From UBA2266 sp964406945 (lineage in GTDB: Bacteria > Planctomycetota > Phycisphaerae > Sedimentisphaerales > Anaerobacaceae), in NCBI GenBank assembly GCA_964406945.1, contig CAYOTO010000027.1:1-42607 (forward strand): a DNA stretch of 42,607 nucleotides, in the 5' to 3' direction. Below are positions 34,572 through 42,607 of the stretch, one piece after another. The position numbers and the translations under genes are program-made. The notes below the pieces were generated by a model. It worked only from the letters and a program-made list of their open reading frames with translations, ran no database searches and was not told where the DNA came from. Positions within the stretch are counted from its first letter, which is position 1, and every line of letters starts with the position of its first letter.

Positions 34572-34658
34572 CTCGGCAAAACAGCCTGGGACCCCAGATG
34601 CACAAATTTCCCCCCTCACGCCCCAAATTTGAGCATCCGCCCAAACTGTTTTGCCGAG
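34572..34658. repeat. Long imperfect hairpin between dinG-like gene and dnaA
   Basis: Left arm 34572-34609 and right arm 34625-34658 are inverted copies around a 15-base loop of mostly C. The outer 13 bases (CTCGGCAAAACAG / CTGTTTTGCCGAG) are perfect. Over 34 aligned positions 30 agree, with one 4-base bulge in the left arm. No T-run follows, so it is not an ordinary terminator. Size and shape fit a mobile or REP-like palindromic element, or an extruded stem between convergent genes. Confidence 0.75.
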
Positions 34659-34734
34659 AACAGGCCCAATTCAAATCGATCCGGAGAACCGACGGCATTG
34701 CCGTTGTCATATCTGTTTTCTTTGCAGATTGTTT

Positions 34735-36189
34735 TCAGCAGGAGATATTTTCTTCCAGCGCCGTCAGGATGGTGCGGGCTTTGGCGATCTTGTTTCCGTT
34801 TGGCCCGATCCAGTTTACCTGGGCGTTTGTTTTGATCAGGTCGGCGATTTTCCTGCAGGCCAGTAAGACGGTGGCGTGATTTTTGTTGCCCATGAATCGG
34901 CCGATCTCGGACGAAGACATTTTGGTGTGTTTTCTCGTCAGATACATGCTGAAGTGCCTGGCCAGGGCGACCGTCCTGTCTTTTCTGGAAGAGTGAATGT
35001 TGGCCGGAGTGGTGCCGAAGTAGGTTGCGACCACCGATTCGATATCCGAAACGTGAACTATCGGGTCGGTCCGGGCCAGATGTTCGCTGAGCACTTCGCG
35101 AGCCATGGGGAGCGTGATCTTTTCCTTCTGCAGCGATGAGAAGGCTATCAGTTTGAGCAGGGCGCCCTCCAGCTCGCGGACGTTCGTTCGCAGATTCTGG
35201 GCGACGTATTTGATAACACTTTCGGGGACCAGCGGGCCTGATGTTTTGCCGTTATACAGGCTGGTCCGGCTCATCTGGTCGGCGTACTGTCGGCAGATTT
35301 CGCACCTGGTCTGCAGGTCTGGCGGCTCGATCTTGACAATCATTCCCGAGACGAATCTGTTGACCAGTTTCTCGGACAGTTCGCCGATCATCTTGGGATG
35401 GGCGTCGGAGGCCAGAACCACCTGCTTGCCCGCCAGACTGATTGTGTTGAATGTATGCAGAAATTCCTCCTGGGTAGAAGGTTTGCTGGCCAGGAAGTGA
35501 ATGTCGTCGATGGCGAGCAAATCCGTTTTCCGCATGCGACGGCGAAAAGCCTCCAGCTTTTTTGTCTTCAAGGCCAGCACGAACTGATTGGCGAATTGCT
35601 CCGCTGAGAGATACAGCCAATTAGTTCGGGGTCGCTTCCGACGCACCGCATTGCATATCCCTTGCAGCAGATGCGTCTTTCCGACCCCATACCCTCCGTG
35701 GAAGAACAGCGGATTGAATGGACTGTTTTCTTCGTTTACTGCTATTTTTGCGGCGTTGTAAGCGAGTTCGTTGGACGAGCCGACTATGAAAGTGTCCAGT
35801 GTCAGCTTGAGTTGTTCCTTCCCGGGCGCGGTTTTTTTGGCGGGGCGTGCGGCAGGGGCATCCACATTCCTGGCCTGGGAGTCGAGTTGGCTGCGTTTCT
35901 GCGTACCGGCCAGTTCCGGGTCTATGGTAAAAGTGACTTTGACCTTCTCGCCCGTTACGGCTTTTGCAGCTTTGGTGATATCGCCGGCGAAGTGTTTCTC
36001 TATCCAGTCCGAAATAAAAAGATTCGGCACGCCGATTTTGAGGTATCCGCCGGCCAGTGTCAGCCTGGTGGAATTCTCGAACCAGATTCGGTACTTCTGT
36101 TTGCCAATCCTTTCGGCGATCTTGTCTGCGATTTCGTTTACACATACCTGTGCCGAGCGGAGCTTCTCATCCGTGACCGTGCTCTGCAT
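34735..36189 (-). CDS. dnaA: Chromosomal replication initiator protein DnaA
   Basis: 484 residues. Domain I is about 1-90, a Pro/Ala/Lys linker is about 95-125, and the AAA+ domain runs 130-345 with Walker A GGYGVGKT (165-172) and Walker B LLAIDDIHF (224-232). Domain IV holds RKDRTVALARHFSMYL and IGRFMGNKNHATV. E. coli has RDHTTV in the major-groove contact loop; here it is KNHATV (N437, H438, A439). GGGGAG lies 6 bases before the ATG at 36189; the TTG 3 bases earlier is rejected. It is convergent with the dinG-like gene. DnaA boxes lie just upstream. Confidence 0.96.
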   Translation of the reverse strand: MQSTVTDEKLRSAQVCVNEIADKIAERIGKQKYRIWFENSTRLTLAGGYLKIGVPNLFISDWIEKHFAGDITKAAKAVTGEKVKVTFTIDPELAGTQKRSQLDSQARNVDAPAARPAKKTAPGKEQLKLTLDTFIVGSSNELAYNAAKIAVNEENSPFNPLFFHGGYGVGKTHLLQGICNAVRRKRPRTNWLYLSAEQFANQFVLALKTKKLEAFRRRMRKTDLLAIDDIHFLASKPSTQEEFLHTFNTISLAGKQVVLASDAHPKMIGELSEKLVNRFVSGMIVKIEPPDLQTRCEICRQYADQMSRTSLYNGKTSGPLVPESVIKYVAQNLRTNVRELEGALLKLIAFSSLQKEKITLPMAREVLSEHLARTDPIVHVSDIESVVATYFGTTPANIHSSRKDRTVALARHFSMYLTRKHTKMSSSEIGRFMGNKNHATVLLACRKIADLIKTNAQVNWIGPNGNKIAKARTILTALEENISC

Positions 36190-36636
36190 CAATATCTCCC
36201 CTGTTGCACTGTTAAAGGGCTCTGGTTACCTGACTTGGCCGACAGGTCTGATAAAGGAGGTGTTTACAGGCCTGTCATGCATGGCTCAACTGAGTACTAT
36301 TATTTGCAGATGGGCGAACAAATCAACGCCATTCTGGCTGGTTTGTTTTCCACTTGCTACAGGTACATGCGGTTATTGAGTTTACGCGCGAAAAAAAAAT
36401 GTTTTTCACAAGTTATGCACAGCGCGGGTGGCTTTTGAGGATAATTTGTGGATTGTGCCTGTGGCGACCGGCTGAAAGTCTGGTCGGAGTTGCGACCGCG
36501 CCTGTCATTACTGTAAATGCGTTTTTTTTGAGGTCGGCGAAGGGGTCACTTTGGCGTGAATTACGTCTTAAGGGCAGAATCGGACTGTTGTCCGAGAAGT
36601 AAAGCATGATTTATACACACCAGGGTTTTCCATAGC
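36190..36636. other. 447-base dnaA upstream gap with DnaA-box cluster (candidate oriC)
   Basis: No gene. DnaA-box-like 9-mers: TTATGCACA (36413-36421) and TTATACACA (36611-36619) match TTATNCACA exactly. TTTTTCACA (36402-36410) has one mismatch. TTTTCCACT (36346-36354), TTTTCCATA (36626-36634) and TGTGGATTG (36447-36455) have two. A nine-A run (36391-36399) sits next to the densest part. A hairpin GACAGGTCTG / CAGGCCTGTC (36241-36250, 36267-36276) lies about 50 bases upstream of the dnaA ATG. Origins often lie beside dnaA, but the cluster may instead only autoregulate dnaA. Confidence 0.45.
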
Positions 36637-38016
36637 TCAGACTTTGCGGATTACCGCGGCGTAGGCGCCGTCGTGGTCGAACTGCTGTGCCGCCGGCAGG
36701 ATCAGTTGTTCTTTTTCCAGGGCAAAATCGCTGTTTTCAGCAAGGAAAGCGGCTATCAGTCGGCCGTCTTCGGCGTTCTGGATACTGCACGTACTGTAGC
36801 AGATTTTGCCGCCGGGCTTTGTCAGCAGGGCGGCTTTTTCGAGCAGTTGCCGCTGGGTGCGGGCGAGTTTCTCAATGGCGGTGGCGCTGATGCGGTGCCT
36901 GACTTCGACGCGCCTGGCCATTACGCCGGTGTTCGAACAGGGGACGTCTAGAAGCACCGCGTCGAAGGGGCCGTGAGTACCGACAGCGGCCTGCAACCGG
37001 TTCCGGTCGACGGTGCTGATACTTGTAATGCCGAGCCGGGCGGCGTTCTCGGTTACTTTCCGCAGGCGCTCGGTGTCTATGTCGGCGGCGAGTATTTGGG
37101 CGCGGTCGGCGGTTGCCTCGGCAATCTGGGTCGCCTTGACGCCGGGGGCCGAACACAAATCCAGAATGTTCCAGTCCGGCTGGGGCTTCAGCAGCTCTAC
37201 GGCCCGGTATGCTGAGATATCCTGAATTACGAACAGGCCATCGTCAAAGCCCGGCAGCGTTGTTACGGCCCGCGGGCTTTTTAGCTGTACCAGAGATTCA
37301 TCCGGCGTGATATGAGCCTCGACTGAAGCTTCTGTGAGCATTGCAGCCAGTCGCTCGGCGGTTGTTTTAAGCCTGTTGGGTCGCAGGTAAATGCTGGGGC
37401 GACGGTTAACGCCGAAGCAGGCGGCAATCGCTTCGTCAAAGCCGAATTGTTCGAGCCACTGTTCGGCCAGCCATTGCGGCAGGGAAAACGCGGTGCTCAG
37501 GTAGGCTCCGGGGTCGGCCTGCGGGTCGGGCAGGATTTCGGTGTCGAAAGTGCAGCCGGACGAGGGGGTCTGTGGGATCGTCGAGCGGCTGTTGCTTTGC
37601 GGCAGCGGTGCGGATCTTTGGCTGATGCTCCGGACGCTTTGACGCAGAACGGCGTTGACGAATCCGCTTTGTTTTCTGCCGGCGACGGTCTTGGTGGTTT
37701 CGACGGCCTGATCGACGACTGAGTAGACGGCGGTTTGCGGGCAGTAGATCAGCTCGTAAATCGCCACGCGCAGAATACCGAGCAGTTTGTTTTGAATACG
37801 CTTAATGTCGCGGCCGGAGACTGAGGATATAACGCAGTCTATTGCCGCGGTATTTCGGATTGTGCCGTAGACCAGGTCGGTGGTCCGCTGTTTTTCATCG
37901 GTAGCGGGCAGAAGGGCCTCGAGGACCGATGCTGCGTATGTTCTGTGGGGATCGAAGCGGGTCATCGCCTCGGCTGCGACGGACCGGGCGGTTCGATTCT
38001 GCGATGAGCTTTTCAC
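36637..38016 (-). CDS. rsmB: 16S rRNA m5C967 methyltransferase RsmB
   Basis: Methylates C967 of 16S rRNA with S-adenosylmethionine. 459 residues. An N-terminal NusB-like helical domain spans about 1-140. The SAM fold has LDLCSAPGVKATQIAE, DVPCSNTGVMARR and CYSTCS with the catalytic cysteine. The start is a GTG overlapping the TGA of fmt as GTGA. A Pro/Ser-rich linker (about 131-160) separates the domains and is longer than usual. Last gene of the lptB-def-fmt-rsmB series; fmt-rsmB adjacency is conserved in many bacteria. Confidence 0.95.
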   Translation of the reverse strand: MKSSSQNRTARSVAAEAMTRFDPHRTYAASVLEALLPATDEKQRTTDLVYGTIRNTAAIDCVISSVSGRDIKRIQNKLLGILRVAIYELIYCPQTAVYSVVDQAVETTKTVAGRKQSGFVNAVLRQSVRSISQRSAPLPQSNSRSTIPQTPSSGCTFDTEILPDPQADPGAYLSTAFSLPQWLAEQWLEQFGFDEAIAACFGVNRRPSIYLRPNRLKTTAERLAAMLTEASVEAHITPDESLVQLKSPRAVTTLPGFDDGLFVIQDISAYRAVELLKPQPDWNILDLCSAPGVKATQIAEATADRAQILAADIDTERLRKVTENAARLGITSISTVDRNRLQAAVGTHGPFDAVLLDVPCSNTGVMARRVEVRHRISATAIEKLARTQRQLLEKAALLTKPGGKICYSTCSIQNAEDGRLIAAFLAENSDFALEKEQLILPAAQQFDHDGAYAAVIRKV

Positions 38017-38975
38017 GTTTGCACGCTGCTTATTGATGTGAATTTATCGCCGGGTCGGCAGTGCCTGCCGTTTACGAAGTCCGCAAAACTCATCGGTCGA
38101 CCGCAGGCGGGTCTTATCTGCTTTATTTTCAGGGCGTTACGGCTGCAGATTACGTTTAGATCGTCGTCGAGCGTTCCAGGCTCGGCTGCCTTAGGGTTGG
38201 TGTGTTCGATTACCCGGGCCGATTCGAAGCAAACCTTGGTCCTTTTGCCGCCGGATTTCGGCTCATAGACGGCCGAGGCGCCGGGCCAGGGGCTGAATCC
38301 GCGGATTTTGCGCTCGATATATTCTGCGGGCTGGCTGAAATCGAGATGACCGGCGGATTTGTCCAGTTTCGGTGCGTATGTGGCGGCTGAGTCGTCCTGT
38401 TCTGTGTAGGTTGCGGCGCCGGCCTCGATGGCGTCGAGGGTTTCGATCAGCAGCGGAGCGGCTGCCTGGGCCAGTTTGTCGTGCAGTGTGCCTGCTGTAT
38501 CGTCCGGCGCGACGGGCATCGAGTTGCTGGCGAGCATTTTGCCGGCGTCCATGCGTTCTTCGACGCATATTATCGTATTGCCGGTCTCGGGCAGGCCGTT
38601 GACTATCGCCCAGTTGATGGGCGCTGCGCCTCGAAGTTTCGGCAACAGTGAAGCGTGGACGTTGATTATGCCCTTGGGCGGCATTTCGATCAGTTTCGGG
38701 CCGATTTTCTGGCCGAATGCGATTACCACAATCAGCTCAGGCTCGCAGGAGGCGATTCGGTTGAGCACTTCGGGGCGGTTGACCCCGGCTGCTTCGAGAA
38801 CGGGTACCTGATGGTCGTCGGCCCAGCGGGCCACGGCGGTGGGTCTGGTCTTTCCGCCTCTGCCGGCGGGTCTGGCGGGCTGGGTTACCACAAGGCGCAG
38901 TTCGTGCGACGAACGCTGGATTGCGTTCAGGCATTCTATGCCGAATTCGCCGCTGCCGAGATAGACTATTTTCAT
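38013..38975 (-). CDS. fmt: Methionyl-tRNA formyltransferase
   Basis: Formylates Met-tRNA(fMet) with 10-formyltetrahydrofolate. 320 residues, normal. VYLGSGEFG begins the fold, and the diagnostic HASLLPKLRGAAPINWAI contains the folate/catalytic region, with MDAGKML soon after. The C-terminal half has the FSPWPGAS OB-fold segment. It overlaps rsmB by 4 bases and lies 46 bases after def. Def, Fmt and RsmB together serve translation initiation and its later deformylation. Confidence 0.96.
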   Translation of the reverse strand: MKIVYLGSGEFGIECLNAIQRSSHELRLVVTQPARPAGRGGKTRPTAVARWADDHQVPVLEAAGVNRPEVLNRIASCEPELIVVIAFGQKIGPKLIEMPPKGIINVHASLLPKLRGAAPINWAIVNGLPETGNTIICVEERMDAGKMLASNSMPVAPDDTAGTLHDKLAQAAAPLLIETLDAIEAGAATYTEQDDSAATYAPKLDKSAGHLDFSQPAEYIERKIRGFSPWPGASAVYEPKSGGKRTKVCFESARVIEHTNPKAAEPGTLDDDLNVICSRNALKIKQIRPACGRPMSFADFVNGRHCRPGDKFTSISSVQT

Positions 38976-39021
38976 ATCGGCTCCGTCCGTCGGATTCGCT
39001 TAAAAGCCCCCACCGAGGGTA

Positions 39022-39543
39022 CTAACGGTTCTTATCGTACTCTTTCTGCAGTCTCTTCAGAGTTTTGCGATGGGCGATTCGAGCGGCTGAGGCCATGCGG
39101 TCGGCGATTGTCATGCCCTCAATGTGGTCGTATTCGTGCTGCAGGCACCGGGCGTAGAGGCCGTCGGCGTCCTCGGTGAATTCATTTCCGTCGAGATCGG
39201 TGGCCGTAACGCGGCAGGTTTTATATCTGCGGATGCGGGTGTACATGCCGGGGATCGACAGGCAGCCCTCTTCGTGGACTTCCAGGTCGTCGCTGGTGGG
39301 AGTTACTGTGGGGTTTATGTAGACGCGGAGGTCTTCGCGGGAGCCTGTCAGGGAGATTACGAATATGCGAAGGTTTACGCCCGCCTGCGGCCCGGCCAGG
39401 CCGACGCCTTTGTTTTTGAACATGATATCGGCCATTTTGTCGGCGAGCCGGCGGATATCATCGTTGATCTGCTCGACCGGCTCAGCCGGTTTGCCCAACA
39501 CCGGGGTCGGATAACGCGTAAGTTCACATTTCTCCACATCCAT
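39022..39543 (-). CDS. def: Peptide deformylase
   Basis: Removes the N-formyl group from nascent proteins with a metal ion. 173 residues from the ATG at 39543 (GGATGG 8 bases upstream); the TTG-started version at 39573 is rejected. The three motifs are GVGLAGPQ, EGCLSIPG with the metal-binding Cys, and QHEYDHIEG with both His and the catalytic Glu. The C-terminus is helical and charged. It lies 46 bases before fmt and 51 after lptB. Confidence 0.95.
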   Translation of the reverse strand: MDVEKCELTRYPTPVLGKPAEPVEQINDDIRRLADKMADIMFKNKGVGLAGPQAGVNLRIFVISLTGSREDLRVYINPTVTPTSDDLEVHEEGCLSIPGMYTRIRRYKTCRVTATDLDGNEFTEDADGLYARCLQHEYDHIEGMTIADRMASAARIAHRKTLKRLQKEYDKNR

Positions 39544-39594
39544 ATTAAATCCATCCGCAAACAGTGGTTTCAACGATCTATCGGCGCAAAGATT

Positions 39595-40341
39595 CTACTC
39601 ATCGAATTCGTCGCCGATAAAGGTTGTGCCCAGATAGGTTTTTCTCACGAGTTCGTTTTTGATTATTTCGGCCGGCGATCCTTCGGCGAGCACCTTTCCA
39701 TGGTCTATGATGTAGGCTTTGTCTACGACTTCGAGCGTTCTTTCGACGTTGTGGTCGGTTATGAGTATGCTCATGCCGGATGCTTCGAGCCGGCGTATTT
39801 CGTTCTGCAGGTCCTGCACGGCGATTGGATCGACGCCGCTGAACGGTTCATCGAGCAGAATTAGCGACGGTTCGGTTACCATGGCCCGTGCGATTTCGAG
39901 TTTTCTTCGCTCGCCTCCGGAGAGGAATCGGCCCTGGGTCTTGGCGACTTCGCGCAGTCCGAACTGGTCTATGAGCATGTTGGCCCTGCGGTTGCGTTCG
40001 AGCCTGGTCAGCGACATGGTTTCGAGGATTGCACGCAGGTTGTCGCGTACGCTCAGACGCTGGAAAATGCTCGGTTCCTGTGAAAGATAGCCGATTCCGA
40101 GCCTGGCCCGTTTATACATGGGCAGTTTGGTTATATTTCTGCCCTCGAAGATGACCGCACCGCTTCTGGGCCTGACCATTCCCATTATCATGCGGAAAGT
40201 CGTGGTTTTTCCGGCGCCGTTTCTGCCCAGCAGGCCGACGATGTTGCGCTGTCCTATGCCTATGGAGACCTGGTTGACGACAGCTCTGCCGGAGTACTTT
40301 TTGACCAGCGACTGGGTTTCTAAAAGGGTCGTGCTTACCAT
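39595..40341 (-). CDS. lptB: LptB-like ABC transporter ATP-binding protein
   Basis: Presumed ATPase powering lipopolysaccharide export with LptF/G. 248 residues. Walker A GRNGAGKTTT, the Q-loop GYLSQEPSIF, the signature FLSGGERRKLEIARA, Walker B LILLDEPFSGVDP and the switch His in LITDHNV are all present. GAGG lies 5 bases upstream of the ATG. The SGVDP and DHNV wording is the LptB form rather than a generic importer. No permease is adjacent. It precedes def, fmt and rsmB on the same strand, probably co-transcribed. Confidence 0.88.
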   Translation of the reverse strand: MVSTTLLETQSLVKKYSGRAVVNQVSIGIGQRNIVGLLGRNGAGKTTTFRMIMGMVRPRSGAVIFEGRNITKLPMYKRARLGIGYLSQEPSIFQRLSVRDNLRAILETMSLTRLERNRRANMLIDQFGLREVAKTQGRFLSGGERRKLEIARAMVTEPSLILLDEPFSGVDPIAVQDLQNEIRRLEASGMSILITDHNVERTLEVVDKAYIIDHGKVLAEGSPAEIIKNELVRKTYLGTTFIGDEFDE

Positions 40342-40415
40342 TTATGCCTCATGCTGAGTGCGGTTGCAATCGAAGCCGGGGGGTTGCCCGGTCTGATTCG
40401 TATCGACAAAGCGGC

Positions 40416-40421
40416 ATTATA
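40416..40421 (-). promoter_or_regulatory. -10 element upstream of lptB
   Basis: Perfect TATAAT on the minus strand, about 75 bases before the lptB start, in the 233-base gap after the unknown gene 40575-41312. No clear -35 lies at the right distance, so this is a weak assignment. The rest of the gap shows no gene. Confidence 0.35.
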
Positions 40422-40574
40422 AGCAATAGCGGCACCGAAAGAAAAGGTCTTTTCGCCGGTTTGGCAGGGGCAGGCGGTGCTTATGCGCATCTATGGGCCT
40501 TTCAGGCTGCCGCGGGGTTGATTTGGGCACAGCGGAAATCACCTTTTGCTGTCGTGTAGGCGTCGATCGTGCGC

Positions 40575-41312
40575 TCAGCACTCGTTGTTGAGGAATTTGA
40601 TCAGTTCTTCTGGAACGTAGCGCCTGGCGTAGTCCATTATATCCTGAATCTGATCGGAGCCGAGGTCCTTGCTTATCTGACGGTTGTTGATATCGACCAC
40701 GACGATTATTCCGTAAGGGCCGCTGACCGGCTGTCGGGCGGGCCCGGCTTTTTGTACGAAGGTAGGTTTGATCTGCAGGATCAGATTCTTGTCGCCGGCG
40801 GGCATCTCCAGGTGCAGATTGAGGTTTCTTACGCTGCTGCGCCATAGTTCCTTGTTTAGATTGGCGGCGACCAGGTCGGTGCTGTTGATCTCGGCGGTGT
40901 CGAAGACCAGTTCGTTTACGACGCCGAAGCGGGCGAGTTTCTGTTCCAGAAAGCGGCTTTTCAGCTCGGCCAGGGCCTCCTGTACTACGGCTGTGCTGTC
41001 GTCGAGCTGGAGGTTGTGAACCTGGTCGACGAAAACCCGCTGCGGAAAGCCGAAAACGGGCCCGCGCGGGCTCAGGACGAAGGTGGGAAACTGCATGTTT
41101 TTGCCGTTTGGCAGGGGGAAGGTCTTCTGCAGATTGAGCTGGTTGGGGCCCGAAAGCAGCGTTTCGTACAGGCCGCCGAAGCGCTCGATAAGCCAGTTGC
41201 AGTAATCCTGGAGCGGCTGGCGGTGGGTCTGCAAGGTAAGGGGCGGGCGAAGGTCGAGGCCGTACTTGATTATATGCTGCGAAATCCGGTTTGTCGTGAA
41301 TTCATAATCCAT
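40575..41312 (-). CDS. Protein of unknown function
   Basis: 245 residues from the ATG at 41312, with CAGGG about 7 bases upstream. No signal peptide and no transmembrane helix, so cytoplasmic. It alternates charged helical and short strand stretches, with LQDYCNWLIERFGGLYETLL, LNLHLEMPAGDKNLILQI and GPYGIIVVVDINNRQ. I recognise no family and no catalytic pattern; the codon pattern is consistent with a real gene in a GC-rich genome. It sits between lptB and the terminase-like gene with gaps of 233 and 93 bases, so it may be its own unit. Confidence 0.6.
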   Translation of the reverse strand: MDYEFTTNRISQHIIKYGLDLRPPLTLQTHRQPLQDYCNWLIERFGGLYETLLSGPNQLNLQKTFPLPNGKNMQFPTFVLSPRGPVFGFPQRVFVDQVHNLQLDDSTAVVQEALAELKSRFLEQKLARFGVVNELVFDTAEINSTDLVAANLNKELWRSSVRNLNLHLEMPAGDKNLILQIKPTFVQKAGPARQPVSGPYGIIVVVDINNRQISKDLGSDQIQDIMDYARRYVPEELIKFLNNEC

Positions 41313-41405
41313 CTTTGTACCCTGCAATTCATACGGGGATATCTGAACATTGGGTCAGTCTAGCCCGGAAGAGCAGATAAGTCAATCTAAACGCGCGGGA
41401 GTGGG

Positions 41406-42607
41406 TCAGTAGCGGCGGGTGGTGGTTTTTTGGGGGGTTTGGGTGTTGATGAAGAAGTATCTCAGGGCGTCGATGGGGTGGTCGTAGATGCCGTCTTTGA
41501 GGGGCAGCTCGCCGGAGCCGGTGGGCCGGTCGGGGTAGTGATAGCACCGCATTGCCTCGATGAGGCGGCTGCAGCGAGGGCTTATTACCAGCGAGCTTCG
41601 GCCGTCGCCGGAGCGAACTGCGCGGCGGATCAGTTCGATGCCTTCGAGAATGCGGCTGCGGCGGTGGCGGATAGCGATTCCGTGGGCGCGGAGTTCGCGG
41701 ACGGCGCTTGTTCCGGTTACATCGTTTACGCTCTGGCCCGCCGGGTCGCAGAAGGTGGCGGCTATCTGTTCCTCGCGGCAGGGGGTGCGGGCCTGCATCT
41801 CGGATGCGTGCACGTCGATTGTGGCCCGGCTGCGGACGTATTCGTCGATTACGCGGGCCGTGCCTTCGGAGTCGAGCTGTATCCAGAGGCAGACGAACGG
41901 GTTGACGAAGCCGAAGTCCAGACTTCGATACAGCGGCAGGTCGGGGTCGTAGTCGACCGGGGCTACGTGGATGTCGGGATTGAATTCGTCGAAGACGACG
42001 TTTTCGAGCGATGGGCGTTTGCAGAGCATTTCGGATTCGAAGCCAGCGCGGCTGGCGCGGCGCATCTGGGTTATGCAGTCGTCGATTTTGAGATAGCCGT
42101 CGGCTTTTTTGGCCTTGCGGCCGCAGTCGGACCAGAGCGGACACTGGGAGCAGGTTCGGCCGGTGCATTTTTCGATTACTTCGAACATGCACCATTTGTA
42201 GACGGGTGTGCCTTGCCGGGCGGCGGAAGCGACGACTTTCTGCATGAGGCCGTAGGGGCGGTGCATGGTGCTGATGATTTCCATGGCGGCCAGCAGGTCG
42301 GATTTGCTCTGGGTGGTGAACTGGGCGGCGGTGAAGACTTCTTCGTTGAACAGCTCGACCTCGTCGCAACGGAGTTTCTGGATGTGCTGGCCCCGGACGC
42401 TTTTTGCCGACTGGGTAAGGACCTGGACGGCCGAGCCGTTGGCGAAGCGGCATTTCTGTTTGCGGATGGGGCCGGCGAGAAGGTCTTCGAAGTCTTCGTC
42501 GATGAATTGCGTAAGGTAGTCGTACATGCGGGAGGCCTGCTCGCCGGAGCCGCCGAGGATGCGAATCTGGCAGTTCGGCTTGAAGACGCAGTCGAGCAGT
42601 GTGGCGA
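41406..42607 (-). CDS. Terminase-large-subunit-like protein (partial, cut by the window end)
   Basis: The ORF stays open to the right edge, so the N-terminal Walker A lies outside. The visible part starts in the ATPase half: CQIRILGGSGEQASRMYDYL, then KSVRGQHIQKLRCDEVELF, which contains the Walker-B-like DEVEL. A Cys-rich insertion follows (CTGRTCSQCPLWSDCGRK). The C-terminal RNase H-type nuclease has three candidate acids in LDFGF, FCDPAG and DHPIDALRYFF. This is the two-domain pattern of phage packaging motors. No portal, capsid or small subunit is in the window. It could be a prophage end, a remnant or a domesticated gene. Confidence 0.7.
   Translation of the reverse strand, partial: ATLLDCVFKPNCQIRILGGSGEQASRMYDYLTQFIDEDFEDLLAGPIRKQKCRFANGSAVQVLTQSAKSVRGQHIQKLRCDEVELFNEEVFTAAQFTTQSKSDLLAAMEIISTMHRPYGLMQKVVASAARQGTPVYKWCMFEVIEKCTGRTCSQCPLWSDCGRKAKKADGYLKIDDCITQMRRASRAGFESEMLCKRPSLENVVFDEFNPDIHVAPVDYDPDLPLYRSLDFGFVNPFVCLWIQLDSEGTARVIDEYVRSRATIDVHASEMQARTPCREEQIAATFCDPAGQSVNDVTGTSAVRELRAHGIAIRHRRSRILEGIELIRRAVRSGDGRSSLVISPRCSRLIEAMRCYHYPDRPTGSGELPLKDGIYDHPIDALRYFFINTQTPQKTTTRRY

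Noticed and set aside
41329..42453. 374-codon Arg/Pro-rich open frame on the minus strand
   Set aside because: Shifted frame within the terminase-like gene; composition is that of an out-of-frame GC-rich read and the terminase frame has real motifs.

Overview
The window reads as chromosomal DNA of a Planctomycetota bacterium, most likely class Phycisphaerae (Sedimentisphaerales-like). The signs are exported proteins with the N-terminal type II pseudopilin signature, one PEP-CTERM protein and one dockerin-type C-terminus in the same operon, a SpoIVB/S55 peptidase family common in that phylum, GC-rich coding DNA, and short housekeeping operons. This placement is inference from family content; no rRNA or tRNA gene is present.

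Layout. 1-4.8 kb (+): recG, then a Ktr/Trk potassium uptake pair. 4.85-8.08 kb (-): a Fur-family operon whose promoter sits against a perfect inverted repeat. It encodes the regulator, a tiny Cys/His-rich membrane protein, a His-rich PEP-CTERM protein, a pseudopilin-like protein and a dockerin-type paralogue of the PEP-CTERM protein. 8.3-10.3 kb (-): an RluD-type pseudouridine synthase and a TPR membrane protein. 10.4-15.5 kb (+): an S55 peptidase-like exported protein, a beta-propeller-like exported protein and a class I fumarase alpha subunit. 15.5-20.0 kb (-): two tandem pseudopilin-like proteins with a terminator, then ribE-pdxA-rsmA. 20.2-25.0 kb (+): a membrane-anchored protein, a divergent thymidylate synthase, a parvulin, a possible structured RNA, nrdR behind two NrdR-box-like sites, a stand-alone ATP-cone protein and a lipoprotein. 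24.99-25.92 kb (-): miaA. 26.0-34.5 kb (+): a prenyl diphosphate synthase, an 0.8 kb gap, dxs, nadK, a TPR protein and a DinG-type helicase. 34.5-42.6 kb (-): a long hairpin, dnaA, a DnaA-box cluster, the lptB-def-fmt-rsmB series, an unknown protein and a terminase-large-subunit-like gene cut by the right edge.

How parts fit together. The strongest candidate for an undescribed system is the Fur-family operon. Two exported proteins share a GVN / DDK / HMH / YDA-G-Y-AS-F pattern but carry different C-terminal sorting modules, and both lie downstream of a metal-type regulator and a membrane peptide with a dense Cys/His cluster. I infer a metal-responsive cell-surface or scavenging system, metal unknown. 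The nrdR region (a second ATP-cone protein, two candidate NrdR boxes, a thymidylate synthase about 1.5 kb upstream) looks like a deoxynucleotide-supply neighbourhood. dxs with the prenyl synthase forms an isoprenoid block. dnaA has a promoter-side cluster of DnaA boxes that could be oriC.
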